Shown here piece after piece: positions 53,019-64,000 of a stretch of DNA of 64,000 bases. The position numbers and the translations under genes are program-made. Position 1 is the first letter of the stretch. Every line of letters begins with the position of its first letter. The notes beneath the pieces were generated by a model. It worked only from the letters and a program-made list of their open reading frames with translations. It searched no databases and was not told where the DNA came from. This DNA comes from Dastarcus helophoroides (taxonomy: Eukaryota > Arthropoda > Insecta > Coleoptera > Bothrideridae): positions 11,454,857-11,518,856 of the forward strand of contig CM053331.1 of assembly GCA_028583605.1 (NCBI GenBank), in the 5' to 3' direction.

Positions 53019-53893
53019 TCGGGTGTAACATGGTACACCCCCTATTTTTTCTTTATTTGTGATAAAATTTTCAAACTTACTATGTTTGAGGTACTTATAA
53101 AATGTCAAATTTTAACATAAAAATGACATTCCTACTGCTGCCTCTTTTGCTAAAACTGATACAAACTTTTGATGTTTAAATGAAACATCCTGTATATTAT
53201 TACATTTTTGGAATCTGCGCAATTTTCTGAACATAATGCATCTAAAAAAAGTGAATTTTAAAGGATCGACACTTTTTTTGCTTCCATTATATTTTTCAAC
53301 TTAGAAGGCTGTGACTTATTCTAATTAATTCTAATGGATCACATTAACGCTAAAAAAAATCAAGTCACGTGAAAAAAAGGAGTATTTCATTCTTTTATCA
53401 CGTGATAAAGTTAACAAAAATGGTTTTTAAGTAATAACTTGATTTTCTTAATTGGCACCATATTGGTACTGTGGTACCACCAAAAAGTATAGTTAATGGC
53501 AAATCTAACAAATTATCATTTTTGCTGTGAAATCAATAGAACTGATGTTGCGGCCAAAAGAATTCGAAATATTCCGTTTCAATTTATTTGAAGATTTAAT
53601 CAACAACAACATAAGATAGCTGTGGAAAACAAATTTAGAAAAAAGACACTTTCTAAGTTTTCCTAATTTAATTATTTTGCAGCGCTAACGTGGTCAGTTA
53701 GCGTTAATTGAGATAAATCATGACCTTCTAGGCTGAAAAATAAAATGGAACCAAAAAAATGTTTGATCCTTCCAAAATTACTCATTTTATGTGCATTGTA
53801 TTCAGAAAATTGTGCAGATTCCAAAAATGTAATAATATACAGGGTGTTCTATTTAAACATCAAAAGTTGGTATTAGTTTTAGCGAAAGTGACA
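53019..53893. mobile_element. TA-flanked foldback MITE, right end missing
   Basis: Starts TCGGGTGTAACATGGTAC after TA. Long arms are inverted around 53450. It matches 59132..60137 over most of its length but breaks off at about 53893, without the right terminus. Confidence 0.7.
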
Positions 53894-54200
53894 AGATTTT
53901 TTTTCGGGGGTTGCGGGCTGCGATCCTTGTGCTAAAACTACCTAGTCTTTGTTTGCGTTTAGGTTAGAGATAAGAAGCCACGGTCCAATACTACTTTACT
54001 ATTATTATTGTATAGAAGTATACTAAAATATAAAAAAATCCACTAAAACCATTTCTAGAGTAACTCTTCTAACATTCTGACAAAGTAATTTAACAACAAC
54101 GTTGTCTATTTATTTTAATATAATTTCTAAATAAAAATAGATTTATCTTTGAACTGTCTAACACAACCTGCAGTTGCCTATAGAAAGTCCTCTACTTCAA
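53894..54200. other. intergenic, nothing recognised
   Basis: Short unique-looking AT-rich stretch. Confidence 0.4.
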
Positions 54201-56530
54201 GACATAGTTTGAAGTCAGCTGGAAAAAAATCTTTTTTTTTTAATTTTTTTAAATTTCGATTAAATTCATAATTTTAACTTTTATCTCAAATTTAAAGTTT
54301 GCACCCGAACATATAGGATATGGATATTCTTTCTAAATTCTGGAAGATTAGATGTTTTTTTTAAGTTTCCTCTTAGTGTCCAACTCTTTTTCTAACTGGC
54401 AACAACTTCAATTCCAACGGTTTTTATTTTGGGCAATTTTGATTTTTCCGAATTTCGAAAAACAGTTTTTACTATAAAGTTAGTTATCGTTTTTTTTTTG
54501 TAAGTTATACCTTTAATCTCAAAATTTCGACCATTTTTGGAAATTTTCAACTTGAATTAGATTTTATGCTAAATGCGAAATATGTTAATACTTTTATTTT
54601 TTTTTCTCAAAATTCAAAGTTTAAAATCTTGGTATTTACTTCAAACCCCCAAATATTTTTTTAAACTTCGATTTCTTCTAGCAACCTACAGATTTTGCCA
54701 ACATTTTTGTGAAAAATGTCAGATATCGAAATTTTGAACTTAATCTTGAGTTTTTTGAATTTGGGATTTTAATTCGAAATGTCTAGAAAAGTCTACAGTT
54801 AGAGTGGACAAACTCGTTCTAGTGTTTATACTTAAATATAACCAAAATTCATTATTAAACATTTCTGAAAATATTAATTTTTTTTTAAATTTTGGATTTC
54901 CGAACAAAATTAGGATATGTTAATTCTTAATGTGACCTGTTCGAACTCGAAATTTTTAGTTTTTTAAATTCAAAATTTTAGAAATAAGTTGACATTTAGA
55001 ATTACTCTCTAAATCCGAAGAAAAATGAAGCCATGATTTTTGAAAAAAAAAAGGTTTGGAGTCAAAATTTTTTAATAAAAATTTCTCATTTCCAAAAGAT
55101 AAAGTCTATTAACAAAAACTAATAACACTCAATATTTTGTCTTGAAACAAAATTTAAAAAATAAACTTTGATATTTCCTGAAACTTTTAGTGTTTTCTCA
55201 AAATGGCCAGGGGATTTTTTATAAATTAAAGGTCTAGAAAGAAAGTCAAAATATTTTGAAAAAGTCTGAATTTTGAACCAGTGCTAATGTTAAAATTTTG
55301 AAAAATAAACCTAAGTTATTAAACTCATTTTTTTTTCAAAATTTCGAATTTAATCTTGACATTTTTAAACCCGTCGTAAAAAGTTGCAAAAATTTTATAA
55401 ATCAAGTTTTCTCAAAATATGAATTTAAAGTTGGAATGTCGTGATTAAAAGTAGAATAAATTCTTAATTAAAGTTGAAATTTGATAACTACGATAGAAAT
55501 TGCAATATTTTTTTGAAAGTTTTCATTTGAAATTCGAATTTTGGAGAAAAAAGTCGAATTTTCCAAATCGTAATCGAAATATAAACCAATCAACTTCATA
55601 ACAAAAAATTTCGAAATTTTTTATTATGAAGCTAAAACTTTTTGAAAAAATTAAACGTTTCGAATTAAGCTGAATGGTTAAAGTTATTAAAAAAATCCTG
55701 AGTTTTTTCCAACTTAAAAATGCTTAAGCTTTGTGTAAAACTCGAAATTTATAAAAGAATCGACATTTTAAACATTCAATCGCCATGTTAGAAAAATTAT
55801 AGAAGAAATTCATGAAAATAACTTATTAAGAAATGTCTTCCCAAAATAATGGCTTATAAGATATTTAATTTTTTAGTAAAGGACCTAATATTCAAAATTT
55901 TATTTAAAAACCGAATTTAAATTTTAAATTTTTAGATTCCAAAACTGTAAGACTATTATTACAAATTTCAAGTTTTTCTAAAAATTTGGGGTTAAATCTC
56001 AAAAAATCGCTTGTATAAATTTCCTGAAAATTTAAATTTTTTTTCAAAATGCGGAGTTAAAGCTTGAAAAACTTGCAAACTCAACATTATTTTAATAAAA
56101 TTCAAAACGTAAGATTGAAATTTCAAATTAAAAAAAGAAATTTTACCAAAAGTTTAAATTTTTCTAGAAACGAAATCTCAGATTTAAATGTCAAAATTTT
56201 GGAAAAAATTCGAATGAATTTAAGGTAAAAATTTTAAAATTTAGGGCGAAAATTCGAGAATGAACTCGAAATTTTAAGAACTTCTTCATTTGAAAATGTT
56301 ATACTCCTTCTGAATATCCTGAGTATAACCTAAAATCTATTATTTTTTTTAATTCCGACTGAGATATTAAAATGTTTTTTTGGTTAATTTTGAGTTTTGG
56401 CCTGTTAATGCCTTTTTTAAAGATTATTTTACCTTTTTGGTGCCTTCTTTAGCTTTTCGTTTTTGCCTAATTTAACATTTTGCTCACCTTTTTACCTTGC
56501 TTGATTTTGCTTAAAATCCGGTTTCTAATA
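54200..56530. repeat. AT-rich repeat related to the 23.1-25.9 kb TIR element
   Basis: From about 54900 the order of words (GTTAATTCTTAA, GAAATAAGTTGACATTT, GTCGTGATTAAAAGTA) parallels 23340..23930. The 3' end near 56460..56530 (CTAATTTAACATTTTGCTCACC, AAAATCCGG) parallels 25795..25880. No intact termini. No coding sequence. Confidence 0.65.
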
Positions 56531-56908
56531 AAAAGAAATGGCGCCAAATTTGGAAAAAAAACATCCTTGCATTTCAGTACGAAAAAAAAATGATCCATTA
56601 AAAGTGGTTTTTAAAAAGGTCGCACATCTGGAAAATTCAGTTCTATCTAGTGTGAAGCCAAAAAATTTCGGGGGGGGGGCTGCATCATCAAGTACGTTAT
56701 TTTAAATACGGACGTGTAATTTTTATTCCACAATTGTTTAGCTTTTAAATCTTTGACTTTACTGATGTATCAAACTTTTATGTGGATAAACTTTTCGTAA
56801 CTGTAAACCGTCATCAAGGAAAAACACCTTTGTCAGATTAAGATATTTTTTATTTTTTAATAATAGTTAACCAGAATGTAAAACAATATTTCAAACGAAA
56901 TGTGACAG

Positions 56909-56949
56909 CAGGTACTGATGATGGTAGCAAAAAGACGAAACGTCTATTA
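56909..56949 (+). ncRNA. hammerhead-ribozyme-like motif
   Basis: CUGAUGA (56915..56921), an extra U, a weak GGU/GAC stem, GAAA, CGUC, with GGUA before and UAUU after able to pair. Probably a degraded Penelope-type terminus. Stem II is poor. Confidence 0.4.
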
Positions 56950-56984
56950 AAAAACTACTTATGCTATCTTCGATATTTTCGATT

Positions 56985-57100
56985 TCTGAGCGAAATATTT
57001 CTGATCGTCAAATTGTGCAACTTTGCCCTAATTTAACCGATGCTGTATCTCTTACCGTTTTGGAAATCCCTGTAGTGAGAAGCGAATTTGTTACAACCTG
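56985..57100. mobile_element. truncated arm of the palindromic MITE at 6257..6806
   Basis: Matches 6700..6806 (TGTGCAACTTTGCCCTAATT, CCCTGTAGTGAGAAGCGAAT) and ends CCTG followed by TA. The other arm is missing. Confidence 0.75.
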
Positions 57101-57102
57101 TA

Positions 57103-58334
57103 TACATAAAGAATTTGTCCTAGTTTTTATTTTGGAGGAATAAACCAGAACAATCAGTTTTATCGCGAAAAGAGTTTACCAAACAGGTACAAAAGCGACC
57201 GAAAAGGACGGTTGTAGAGGTAATAAAAAAAGTTAATTTAATATTTTACATTTATTTTCTACTTGATTTTCAAACTTAACAAAGATAGCGACCTATAAAT
57301 AATAAATAACTAAAATTAAAAATATTGCACATGCCCTTTGAAAATATCGCGCCTAAGCATTGTTGGCCAATCGAGAAAATGGAATAATATAACGATAATT
57401 AAATTAAACAACAAATTAAATATGAGAAAGATACGAGTAATTAAAATAAATAAATTGGAAAATATTAGGAATCTTTAAAATTTATTCTATGTTAAATGTC
57501 TTTGATATTTATGAATTTCCAATACGTGCGTATACTACTCAGCAAAAGTTACGGAAAGAAGGTAAATAAAGTATTAATATAACTTCTTTAGTATTTACCT
57601 TTTATTAAATTTAATTGGCAATATATAACCAACAACTACTAAGGAACAAAGTTAAAATTTACTTCCACACACATTTATTTTAAATATCAACTTGTAAAGC
57701 TAGATGAGAGTTACGAGGTCTGCTCAGAAAATAAGGAATCTTTTTAGAAAACGCATCCCCATAGCAACGCTACTTTTGGGAACTCTGCATTCATCACAAC
57801 GCCACAAATAACTATCTAGAGAGATTTTAAAATTTTCAGATAAATACGGAATATTAACTTTGCCCAAAATTTTGACATAAAATTCAAGTTTCATGAAAAA
57901 TTTCCAGAAAAGTTTTGCTAAGACATTTTCAACTTTTTCCCAAAATTTTAAATTTTTTCTCAAAATTTTGACCAAAACCCTTTTTTTTAATTTTGTCGTA
58001 CACTGGAGCTCCTGAAATTAATGTGAAAACTTAAAATTAAGGTTGAAGTTTCAAAAAAAAAACAGAAAAATCCAAATTTTTAGGAAATTGTGTTTAGATT
58101 GATGACCGTCGGCTTATGTATTTTATGTGCTACTGGCAGAAGGAAGAAGAAAAAGTTCGTCACTTAGCAGCCAGCTGTTACAGCTTTACGACCCCATGTG
58201 AACCAGCTAACACCGATTGTATACATATACATATATACACACGGTGGGTAAAAAAAATTCCACATTTTATTTTCTTCGCCAGTGTTATTATTAGTAGGTA
58301 GTTTTTATCAATTTTTTACCAAATATGCAATAAT
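57103..58334. other. intergenic with minor repeat ends
   Basis: Contains a hairpin at 57559..57601 (AAGGTAAAT mirrored by ATTTACCTT) and, at 57714, GAGGTCTGCTCAGAAAATAA, which resembles the end of a mariner-type element; no partner end was found. No gene. Confidence 0.4.
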
Positions 58335-58930
58335 ATATAGGCTTTTAGGCAATCAAGTTAAAACTGTTGCAGCAACAATCAGTTTTTATACAGAGGCTTT
58401 CAAAACTGTCAGTCACTTTGAGTTGTAGCGTACCTTCTAGGAATAATATACCGGCGTAAACAGAATTATCATTACGTCCTAATGACCTTATTGAAATCGT
58501 CATTGGGATGTTACCATCTTCCTTGATAAGCGTAAATACGTACAAATATCATTAGAGTTTTCAGAATAGTATTTTCTCCGAAAGCCATTAACATTATTTC
58601 TAGAAGACGAAAGAACCCCCACTTTTAGGTAAAGTGGAGAAGAAAAAATTCAACGAGAATTAGTTCTGTTCGGGTCTTGAATGTAGTTAGTCCATTTGTT
58701 CATTGTTATTCCTAGTTAATATAATATTTAAATATAAATGTGGTTTTTATGTTCTAATCGAAACAACATCGCCACAGTCTTTCGTGAAATCCTAAGAATT
58801 GACTTTAACATTTATTTTTATGATATATAATGTGGTATATTTTTTCTGAGTGTAACTTTTTTTATTTTTTAAAATACTCCGTTTCTAGTCAATTTTATGA
58901 CTATTTTAATGAAGCCGTACGCAATAACAT
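58335..58930 (+). repeat. dispersed repeat shared with 52.26-52.47 kb
   Basis: Same ordered segments as 52255..52470 with about 400 bp of extra sequence in the middle. Confidence 0.5.
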
Positions 58931-59131
58931 TTTAGTAAAAAATTCGTGATCCTTTTTGAATGCTTTCAGACCAAAATTAATAATTTGTCTAACAGACGAT
59001 GTCTTAAAATCAAACTCATGTCAGTGTACCTTCTATTAGTAAGAATTTGGTAAAAAAACAACCCACTACTAACAAAATAAATCAATCAAATAAAATATGA
59101 ACATTTTTTGCCACCGTTGAGTTGAGATATA

Positions 59132-60137
59132 TCGGGTGTAACAGAATCATGATACGCCTCCTTTTTTTCTTTATTTATATAGATAAAATTTTCAAACTTA
59201 CTTTACTTGATGTACTTATAAAATGTCTTATTTTGACATAAAAATGATATTCCTACTGCTGTCACTTTAGCCAAAGCTAATATAAACTTTTGATTTTTAA
59301 ATAGAATGCTCTCTATATTATTGCATTTTTGAATCCTGCACAATTTTTTGAATACGATGCACCCAAAAAAAAGTGATATTTACAGGATCGAAAATTCCTT
59401 TGGTCCCATTTTATTTTTTAACCTCCTAGAAGGCTATGATTTATTCGAATTAATTCTAATGGACTATATTAACGCTAAAAAAATCAAAGCACGTGAAAAA
59501 AGGAGGATTTTTCTCTTTTATTACGTGATAAAGTTAACAAAAATGGTTTTTATGTAATACCTTCATTTTTCTTAAATGGCACCATATAGATACTGTACTA
59601 CCACCAAAAAGTATAATTAATTGCGAATCTAACCATATTTTCATTTTCGGTGTGAACTTAATAGAACTGAAATTACAGCCATAGTAGTCCAAAATATTGG
59701 GTTTCAATTTATTTGAAGGTTTATTTAATGAGAACTAAGATAGCTGTAGAAAACAAATTTAGAAAAAAAAACTTCCTGAGTTTTCTTAATATAATTTTCT
59801 TGCAGCGCTAATGTGGTCAGTTAGCTTTAATTAGGATGAGTCATGACCTTCCAAGTTGAAAAATAAAATGGAACCAAACAAATTTTTGATCCTTTAAAAA
59901 TTACTTGTTTTACGTGTATTGTATTCAGAAAATTGTGCATATTCCAAAAATGTAACAACATACAGGGTTTTTCATTTTAAATCAATAGTTGGTATCAGTT
60001 TTAGCAAAAGTGAGAGCAGCAAAAATGTCAATTTTATGTCAAAATTTAGCATTTCATAAATAGATCAGGTGTTGCAACTTTGACAATTGATAAATAAAGA
60101 AAAAATAGAAGGTGTACCATGATTCTGTTACACCCGA
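59132..60137. mobile_element. complete TA-flanked foldback MITE
   Basis: A 1006-bp element with ends TCGGGTGTAACAGAATCATG and its reverse complement at 60118..60137, TA at both sides. The arms are inverted over about 450 bp. A truncated sister is at 53019..53893. Confidence 0.8.
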
Positions 60138-60139
60138 TA

Positions 60140-60995
60140 TACATATACATATAAATAGTAGTAGTATAAAATGAAGGAGTCGATTTAAAATATTTAGTTC
60201 TAATGGCAGACAGTGGGACATGAAACATGATATACTTGAAGTATCAGAATGGCAATTCGAGGAATCTAGGACCATAAAATGGGAGATTTTTCATAAGTGG
60301 CCTCCAATGGCGCTCATGTTGAATACACAAAATACATAAAACATTGAACCATCCGAATGCATAAAAGAAAACCTTGAACTTTCTTCTATCCAGTGATGTA
60401 CCATGTGTCCCTTACATTAATGTAGCATGTGTCTATTACATCAAATTTATTTTAACTTAAATTTAGCGTGAATCAAGATGAATCAATAAGGGTCCAAAAA
60501 TAAAATTGTGTCTCCATTTTCGTTCATTAGCTTTTTCAGTTTGAATAAACCAGTAGCTTTGATAAAAGGCATTTTGAGACCCATGCTTATACTGAAGATA
60601 TCTAGTACTTAATAATCTTATTATCATTTACTTATTAATCTTTATGTACGGTCTACAGAAATATTTCCAGATTATCAATGCTTCGCCGAGTTGAATTTTT
60701 TATATTGGAAGTTTTTGGTATATGCGACTACTAATTTACTCTCTATCAGCAGCCAAAATTAGAGCAGATTATCCATACACGTACTTTTTAATATGATGTA
60801 ACAACCATCTGGCTTTGGATTTTAATTTATGGTAGCAATTTCACTTTCAAATCTAATATCTGGCTAGTCGAACATCAGAGACATTTGCGATGAGAATAAG
60901 GAAGTTATTTGCATAATAGCACACATTCAATCTTTCGCTATCAGTACGAGGCAATCGCGGACCATTCAACTAAATTATAAAATGAACAAAACATA
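60140..60995. other. 3' flank of the cuticular protein gene
   Basis: AT-rich sequence presumably including the 3' UTR of the minus-strand cuticle gene. No poly(A) signal chosen with confidence. Confidence 0.4.
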
Positions 60996-61208
60996 CTAAT
61001 GGTGCGCAACATTTTCGTAAGTCACTTTCGCATGATATCCGCTCGGATCTGCATAATATTCGACTTTCTGTAGCCGACCATCCGGTAAAAGCACGTGGTA
61101 ATGTCCTTTGGCACTTCTACCTTCTCTTTGTTCCTCGTGACCGAAGTCGTTCTTCTCGTGATAGTCTTTGACTCGGTAACCAAACGCGTACCTCGCCGCG
61201 TATAGATG
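60996..61208 (-). CDS. RR-2 cuticular protein, last coding exon
   Basis: Acceptor TTTTTCAG before 61208, then 70 codons and TAG. It encodes most of a Rebers-Riddiford chitin-binding domain of the RR-2 type: Y-A-F-G-Y-R-V-K-D-Y-H near residue 7, H-E-E-Q-R-E-G-R-S-A-K-G-H-Y, P-D-G-R-L-Q-K-V-E-Y-Y-A-D and G-Y-H-A-K-V-T-Y. Such proteins are secreted and bind chitin in rigid cuticle. The protein stops soon after the domain. The signal-peptide exon should lie to the right on the minus strand, possibly beyond the window; I did not find it. An alternative upstream in-frame Met at 61232 lies in the intron. Confidence 0.92.
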   Translation of the reverse strand, partial: HLYAARYAFGYRVKDYHEKNDFGHEEQREGRSAKGHYHVLLPDGRLQKVEYYADPSGYHAKVTYENVAHH

Positions 61209-62590
61209 CTGAAAAATGTTTGAATGAGACACCGAATTTTAATTAATCTGAAATGTTAACATGTTAACGAATACATAACAATACAAGAAATTTTTCCTAA
61301 AATGAGAAAATAAAATCTAGCGGTTGCAATTACTAAAATCCAAAGTTAGTTCACGACAGTGGAAATACGTGTATTGAGTTTAATAAGCACACATTAAACA
61401 GGAGCTGTAACTTTCATCTCTAAGTCAAATATTAGCTCTATAATCATGTCACAAAATCTTTTATTGATGACATGCGCTAGTCATTTGTTGAATAAATATG
61501 CCCGGTATTAGTAGTTTTCATTGTCAGTACCGTAAAGACGTTAGATTGTGAGACATGATCTGGGTTTGCATGTTTGCATTCACCTATTAATAGAATGTTC
61601 AATTTTGATATAGAGGATTGAAATGCAAAACTAATGATCCCCACGTAAATATTTATTTAGATTGTTACATGCAGGTACAAGTTTTTATATTTCTTAGATT
61701 CACAACGTGTAAAAATGAATAAATAGCTTTATGACCAAAAAGAAACACAAGAAATTGAATTTATGCATTGCTACATTAGAGTAAATATTTTTAGTATATT
61801 TAGAAACCCTGTTTATTATACAATAAAAGTTGCTTCATCTATTATACTGTGTGGTGTAGATGAATACATTTTTATTTCGTGCACTGGTGATTTTTGCCAA
61901 AATCCTGTAACAGGTCAATTTTTATCTTGTGTTCATTTCGAGATACATGTTTCACATCACCATAAAAGCTCTTTTAATTCTCTATTTAACGACATCAGTA
62001 AGTTCAACTAGTAGAATTTTGTAACGGCAAAGTTATATTTTTTAAATTAAAACAAAAAATGTTTGTTTTTTAAGAACCTAAATTACAAAAGATTTTTAAA
62101 TGGAGCACCTTCAGTTATAATAGGGGAGAGATGCCTAATGCTTACTGGTGCTTGAATCGTGTCTTCGCTTATTTTTCTAACGAATTGTTCAATCTTTCTC
62201 CATATGACGGTCTCAATGTGTAGCTAGATTGAATATAGTACTAAAATAACCAGAAGTCTGTCACTTGGTGATTACTTGGTGCTTACTTTTTAAGGTGAGC
62301 TAGCATGTAACTTTCGACTCATTTGTCCTAAGCAATAGCAAGTAATTTTGTAATATTACTCATTGTTTACTTTAGTAAGTATAAAACGCAATTATTCCTT
62401 TATTATTTAAAGTTTTTACCATAACAATTGGTTATGCCACATTCAGATTTTATTTAATACTACAAAAGAGGTTGCTGTTGCCTAAGTCATACTAGCATTT
62501 AAGTACCCCTTCAACAAGTTCCAATGGGCGAATTAAAATTGCTTACAATGAAACTGGTTCTGCTTCATATGTGAAGAAGTAAAAATAATA
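61209..62590. other. intron or upstream of the cuticle gene, nothing certain
   Basis: Short plus-strand frames (for example 61763..62011) lack motifs. AGGGGAGAGATGCC at 62123 resembles the terminus at 63118 and could be the edge of a pogo-type element. Confidence 0.4.
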
Positions 62591-62594
62591 GACA

Positions 62595-62684
62595 TGGTGC
62601 AATGCATGTGCAACCTGGGTTCACGAAACTTGTGTAAAATCAACAAAGAAAAATATATCTCTCAAGTGCCCAAAATGTTTATAA
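62595..62684 (+). pseudogene. C-terminal PHD-like zinc finger of a pogo/Tigger transposase
   Basis: An open stretch reads W-C-N-A-C-A-T-W-V-H-E-T-C and ends K-C-P-K-C-L then TAA. C-x2-C ... H-x3-C ... C-x2-C with W before H is the short PHD-like finger at the end of many insect pogo-type transposases. The body of the transposase is missing upstream. Confidence 0.55.
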
Positions 62685-63587
62685 AAATAATTTTGTGTAT
62701 GTGTCTAGCTGTATTTTAGAATGTCTAATGTTACCACAAATTGATAGCAGATATCCAACAATTTTGAACTGGCTAATATACACGCCAGTACTACAAAATA
62801 CGTTTAAAATTAAGTGGTACGATCTCGACAACTCTCATGTATAGGGAATATGCGAACAGAAAACTCTTCTAAAATTTCGGCAGTTACTTGTACCATTCCA
62901 TCCGAATCAGCTCTTTTGACATAATTTGTGTATAATTTTAATATAAAAATGCAGTTTGTGGTCCATTTCGATGTCTTTACTTTTTAAAATCCTCAAAGAG
63001 AAATAAAAAGAAGTTAAACCTGGGGATCTAGGTGCACACTCAATTGATCCTCTTCGCCCTATCCATATATCGCGGAAGATATCCAAGTATGTTATTATTC
63101 TTACTAATATAACTTAGGGGAGAGCGGGGCTAAAAGTTCCCGGGCTAAGTTGTTCCGATTAAAAGAGCCTCAAGAGAAAAAGAAATAAATATATTTCGTA
63201 AGTAGGATGTGAAATGAATCGTGACAGCGCAGCGATGTCAGTCATATTGTTAGGTAATTATGTCCGGTATATCAGGAAGTGACCGCGTGCGTTGTTCTGT
63301 CACGTACATAAGTAAATGTTTTTCTTTTTGTAATTTTCGATCTCTCTTCCATATATTAATAGTAAGCGTTTCGGTTTTTGCTGTGTTTACGCCAAAATAT
63401 ATCTGCTTTGAATATGATAAGCTAAAATTGTCTAGGACCTGTAACCCAAGCTATCATTTGCTTTTATGTAAGCATTTGTCATTTGAGGCTAAGTGTTCCT
63501 TTTTTGTGGGGCATGTTGTGATCTCGGAACAACCTGCCCCAACACATTTATGCCAATAGAGCAGGGTAAATTATTATTTTTTGTTGT
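62685..63587. other. intergenic; transposon terminus near 63118
   Basis: AGGGGAGAGCGGGGCTAAAA at 63117 resembles a pogo/Tigger-type terminus upstream of the transposase fragment. A 99-codon frame (63260..63559) has no recognised motif and is probably chance. Confidence 0.4.
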
Positions 63588-64000
63588 ATGCGGACATATA
63601 CACGAAAAACAACCCGGGGTACTACATCTCGTGAACTGATGTTAAGATCTGCAGATGCAGTTATAAAAGAAGCTAGAAAAGTAAAAACGGTTGCCAAAAA
63701 GCTTAATATTTGTCATATGACATTACACAAATTTGTAAAGAAGTTGAAATCTGGAGAAAACGCTATGGTTGGCTATAAAAACCGGTTTTTAGTGAAGAAC
63801 AGGAAAAACAGTTGACATGATATTTTTGAAAATGTGCAACCATTTTCTTTGATCTATTACCAGAGGAAGTTCGAAAATTAGCTTACGAATGTGCAGTAAA
63901 ATTTAACCTGCATGGTATGCCACCGTCATAGCATAGAAATGACACAGCTGGTCTAGATTGGTTGACTGGTTTCTTAAAGAGAATTTCTCAGCTTTCAATC
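63588..64000 (+). pseudogene. pogo/Tigger-type transposase, N-terminal part, frameshifted, runs off window
   Basis: ATG at 63588 opens R-T-Y-T-R-K-T-T-R-G, then an Psq/CENP-B-type helix-turn-helix (A-D-A-V-I-K-E-A-R-K ... T-V-A-K-K-L-N-I-C-H-M-T-L-H-K-F-V). The frame stops at 63815, but shifted frames continue with L-P-E-E-V-R-K-L-A-Y-E-C-A and D-W-L-T-G-F-L-K-R, the next conserved blocks. It is a DNA-binding transposase remnant; the catalytic DDE part would lie beyond the window. Confidence 0.8.

Noticed and set aside
61763..62011. 82-codon plus-strand frame as a cysteine-containing secreted peptide
   Set aside because: No signal peptide, no homologous motif and AT-rich codon use typical of chance frames.
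63260..63559. 99-codon plus-strand frame
   Set aside because: No domain, no convincing start context, and it lies between a transposon edge and the transposase fragment.

Overview
This window looks like AT-rich nuclear DNA from an insect, possibly a beetle (weak inference). It holds spliceosomal genes with introns up to about 13 kb, a pickpocket-type DEG/ENaC channel, an RR-2 chitin-binding cuticular protein exon and a Beaten-path-like Ig protein. Everything else is dense, nested transposable-element sequence. No bacterial-style operons, rRNA, tRNA or CRISPR were seen.

Host genes. (1) Plus strand, 740..14211: the last three coding exons of an extracellular Ig-domain protein that I read as Beat-like. 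The 13-kb intron before its last exon has filled with transposons. (2) Minus strand, 18191..40334: a complete nine-exon pickpocket gene. All eight splice junctions keep phase and give an uninterrupted 538-residue protein. Intron 1 is 12 kb and intron 7 is 4 kb. (3) Minus strand, 60996..61208: the 3' coding exon of an RR-2 cuticular protein whose 5' exons I could not find.

Mobile DNA. 1.4-10 kb: a Harbinger-type MITE, then a degraded Jockey-like LINE (minus) carrying three further insertions. 10.3-13.2 kb: a 2.87-kb hAT element with perfect 8-bp target duplications, its transposase broken by one 7-bp tandem duplication. 15-18 kb: RTE and hAT fragments and AT-rich quasi-periodic DNA. 20-26 kb: a LINE, a ribozyme-like element and a 2.76-kb TIR element. 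28.8-40 kb: hAT and Harbinger-like TIR elements, an RTE-like LINE, a solo LTR and a 465-bp tandem repeat. 41-46 kb: a duplicated segment with nested MITEs and a degraded repeat-encoded ORF. 46.7-50.3 kb: a Penelope-like element with RT and a GIY-YIG endonuclease, split by a TIR element that itself contains another. 51-60 kb: Tc1/mariner-like MITEs and AT-rich repeats. 62-64 kb: pogo/Tigger transposase fragments.

Most notable is a set of hammerhead-ribozyme-like motifs in several unrelated repeats. The best is a 465-bp tandem unit (38.93-39.90 kb) in pickpocket intron 1, in the sense orientation. Each unit carries a CUGAUGA / stem II / GAAA core closed by a paired stem I, a retrozyme-like or ribozyme-satellite architecture. 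Other HHR-like cores sit at Penelope-type termini and in a small inverted-repeat element with a 12-bp target duplication. All ribozyme calls come from reading motifs and pairing by eye and have not been tested by folding or cleavage.
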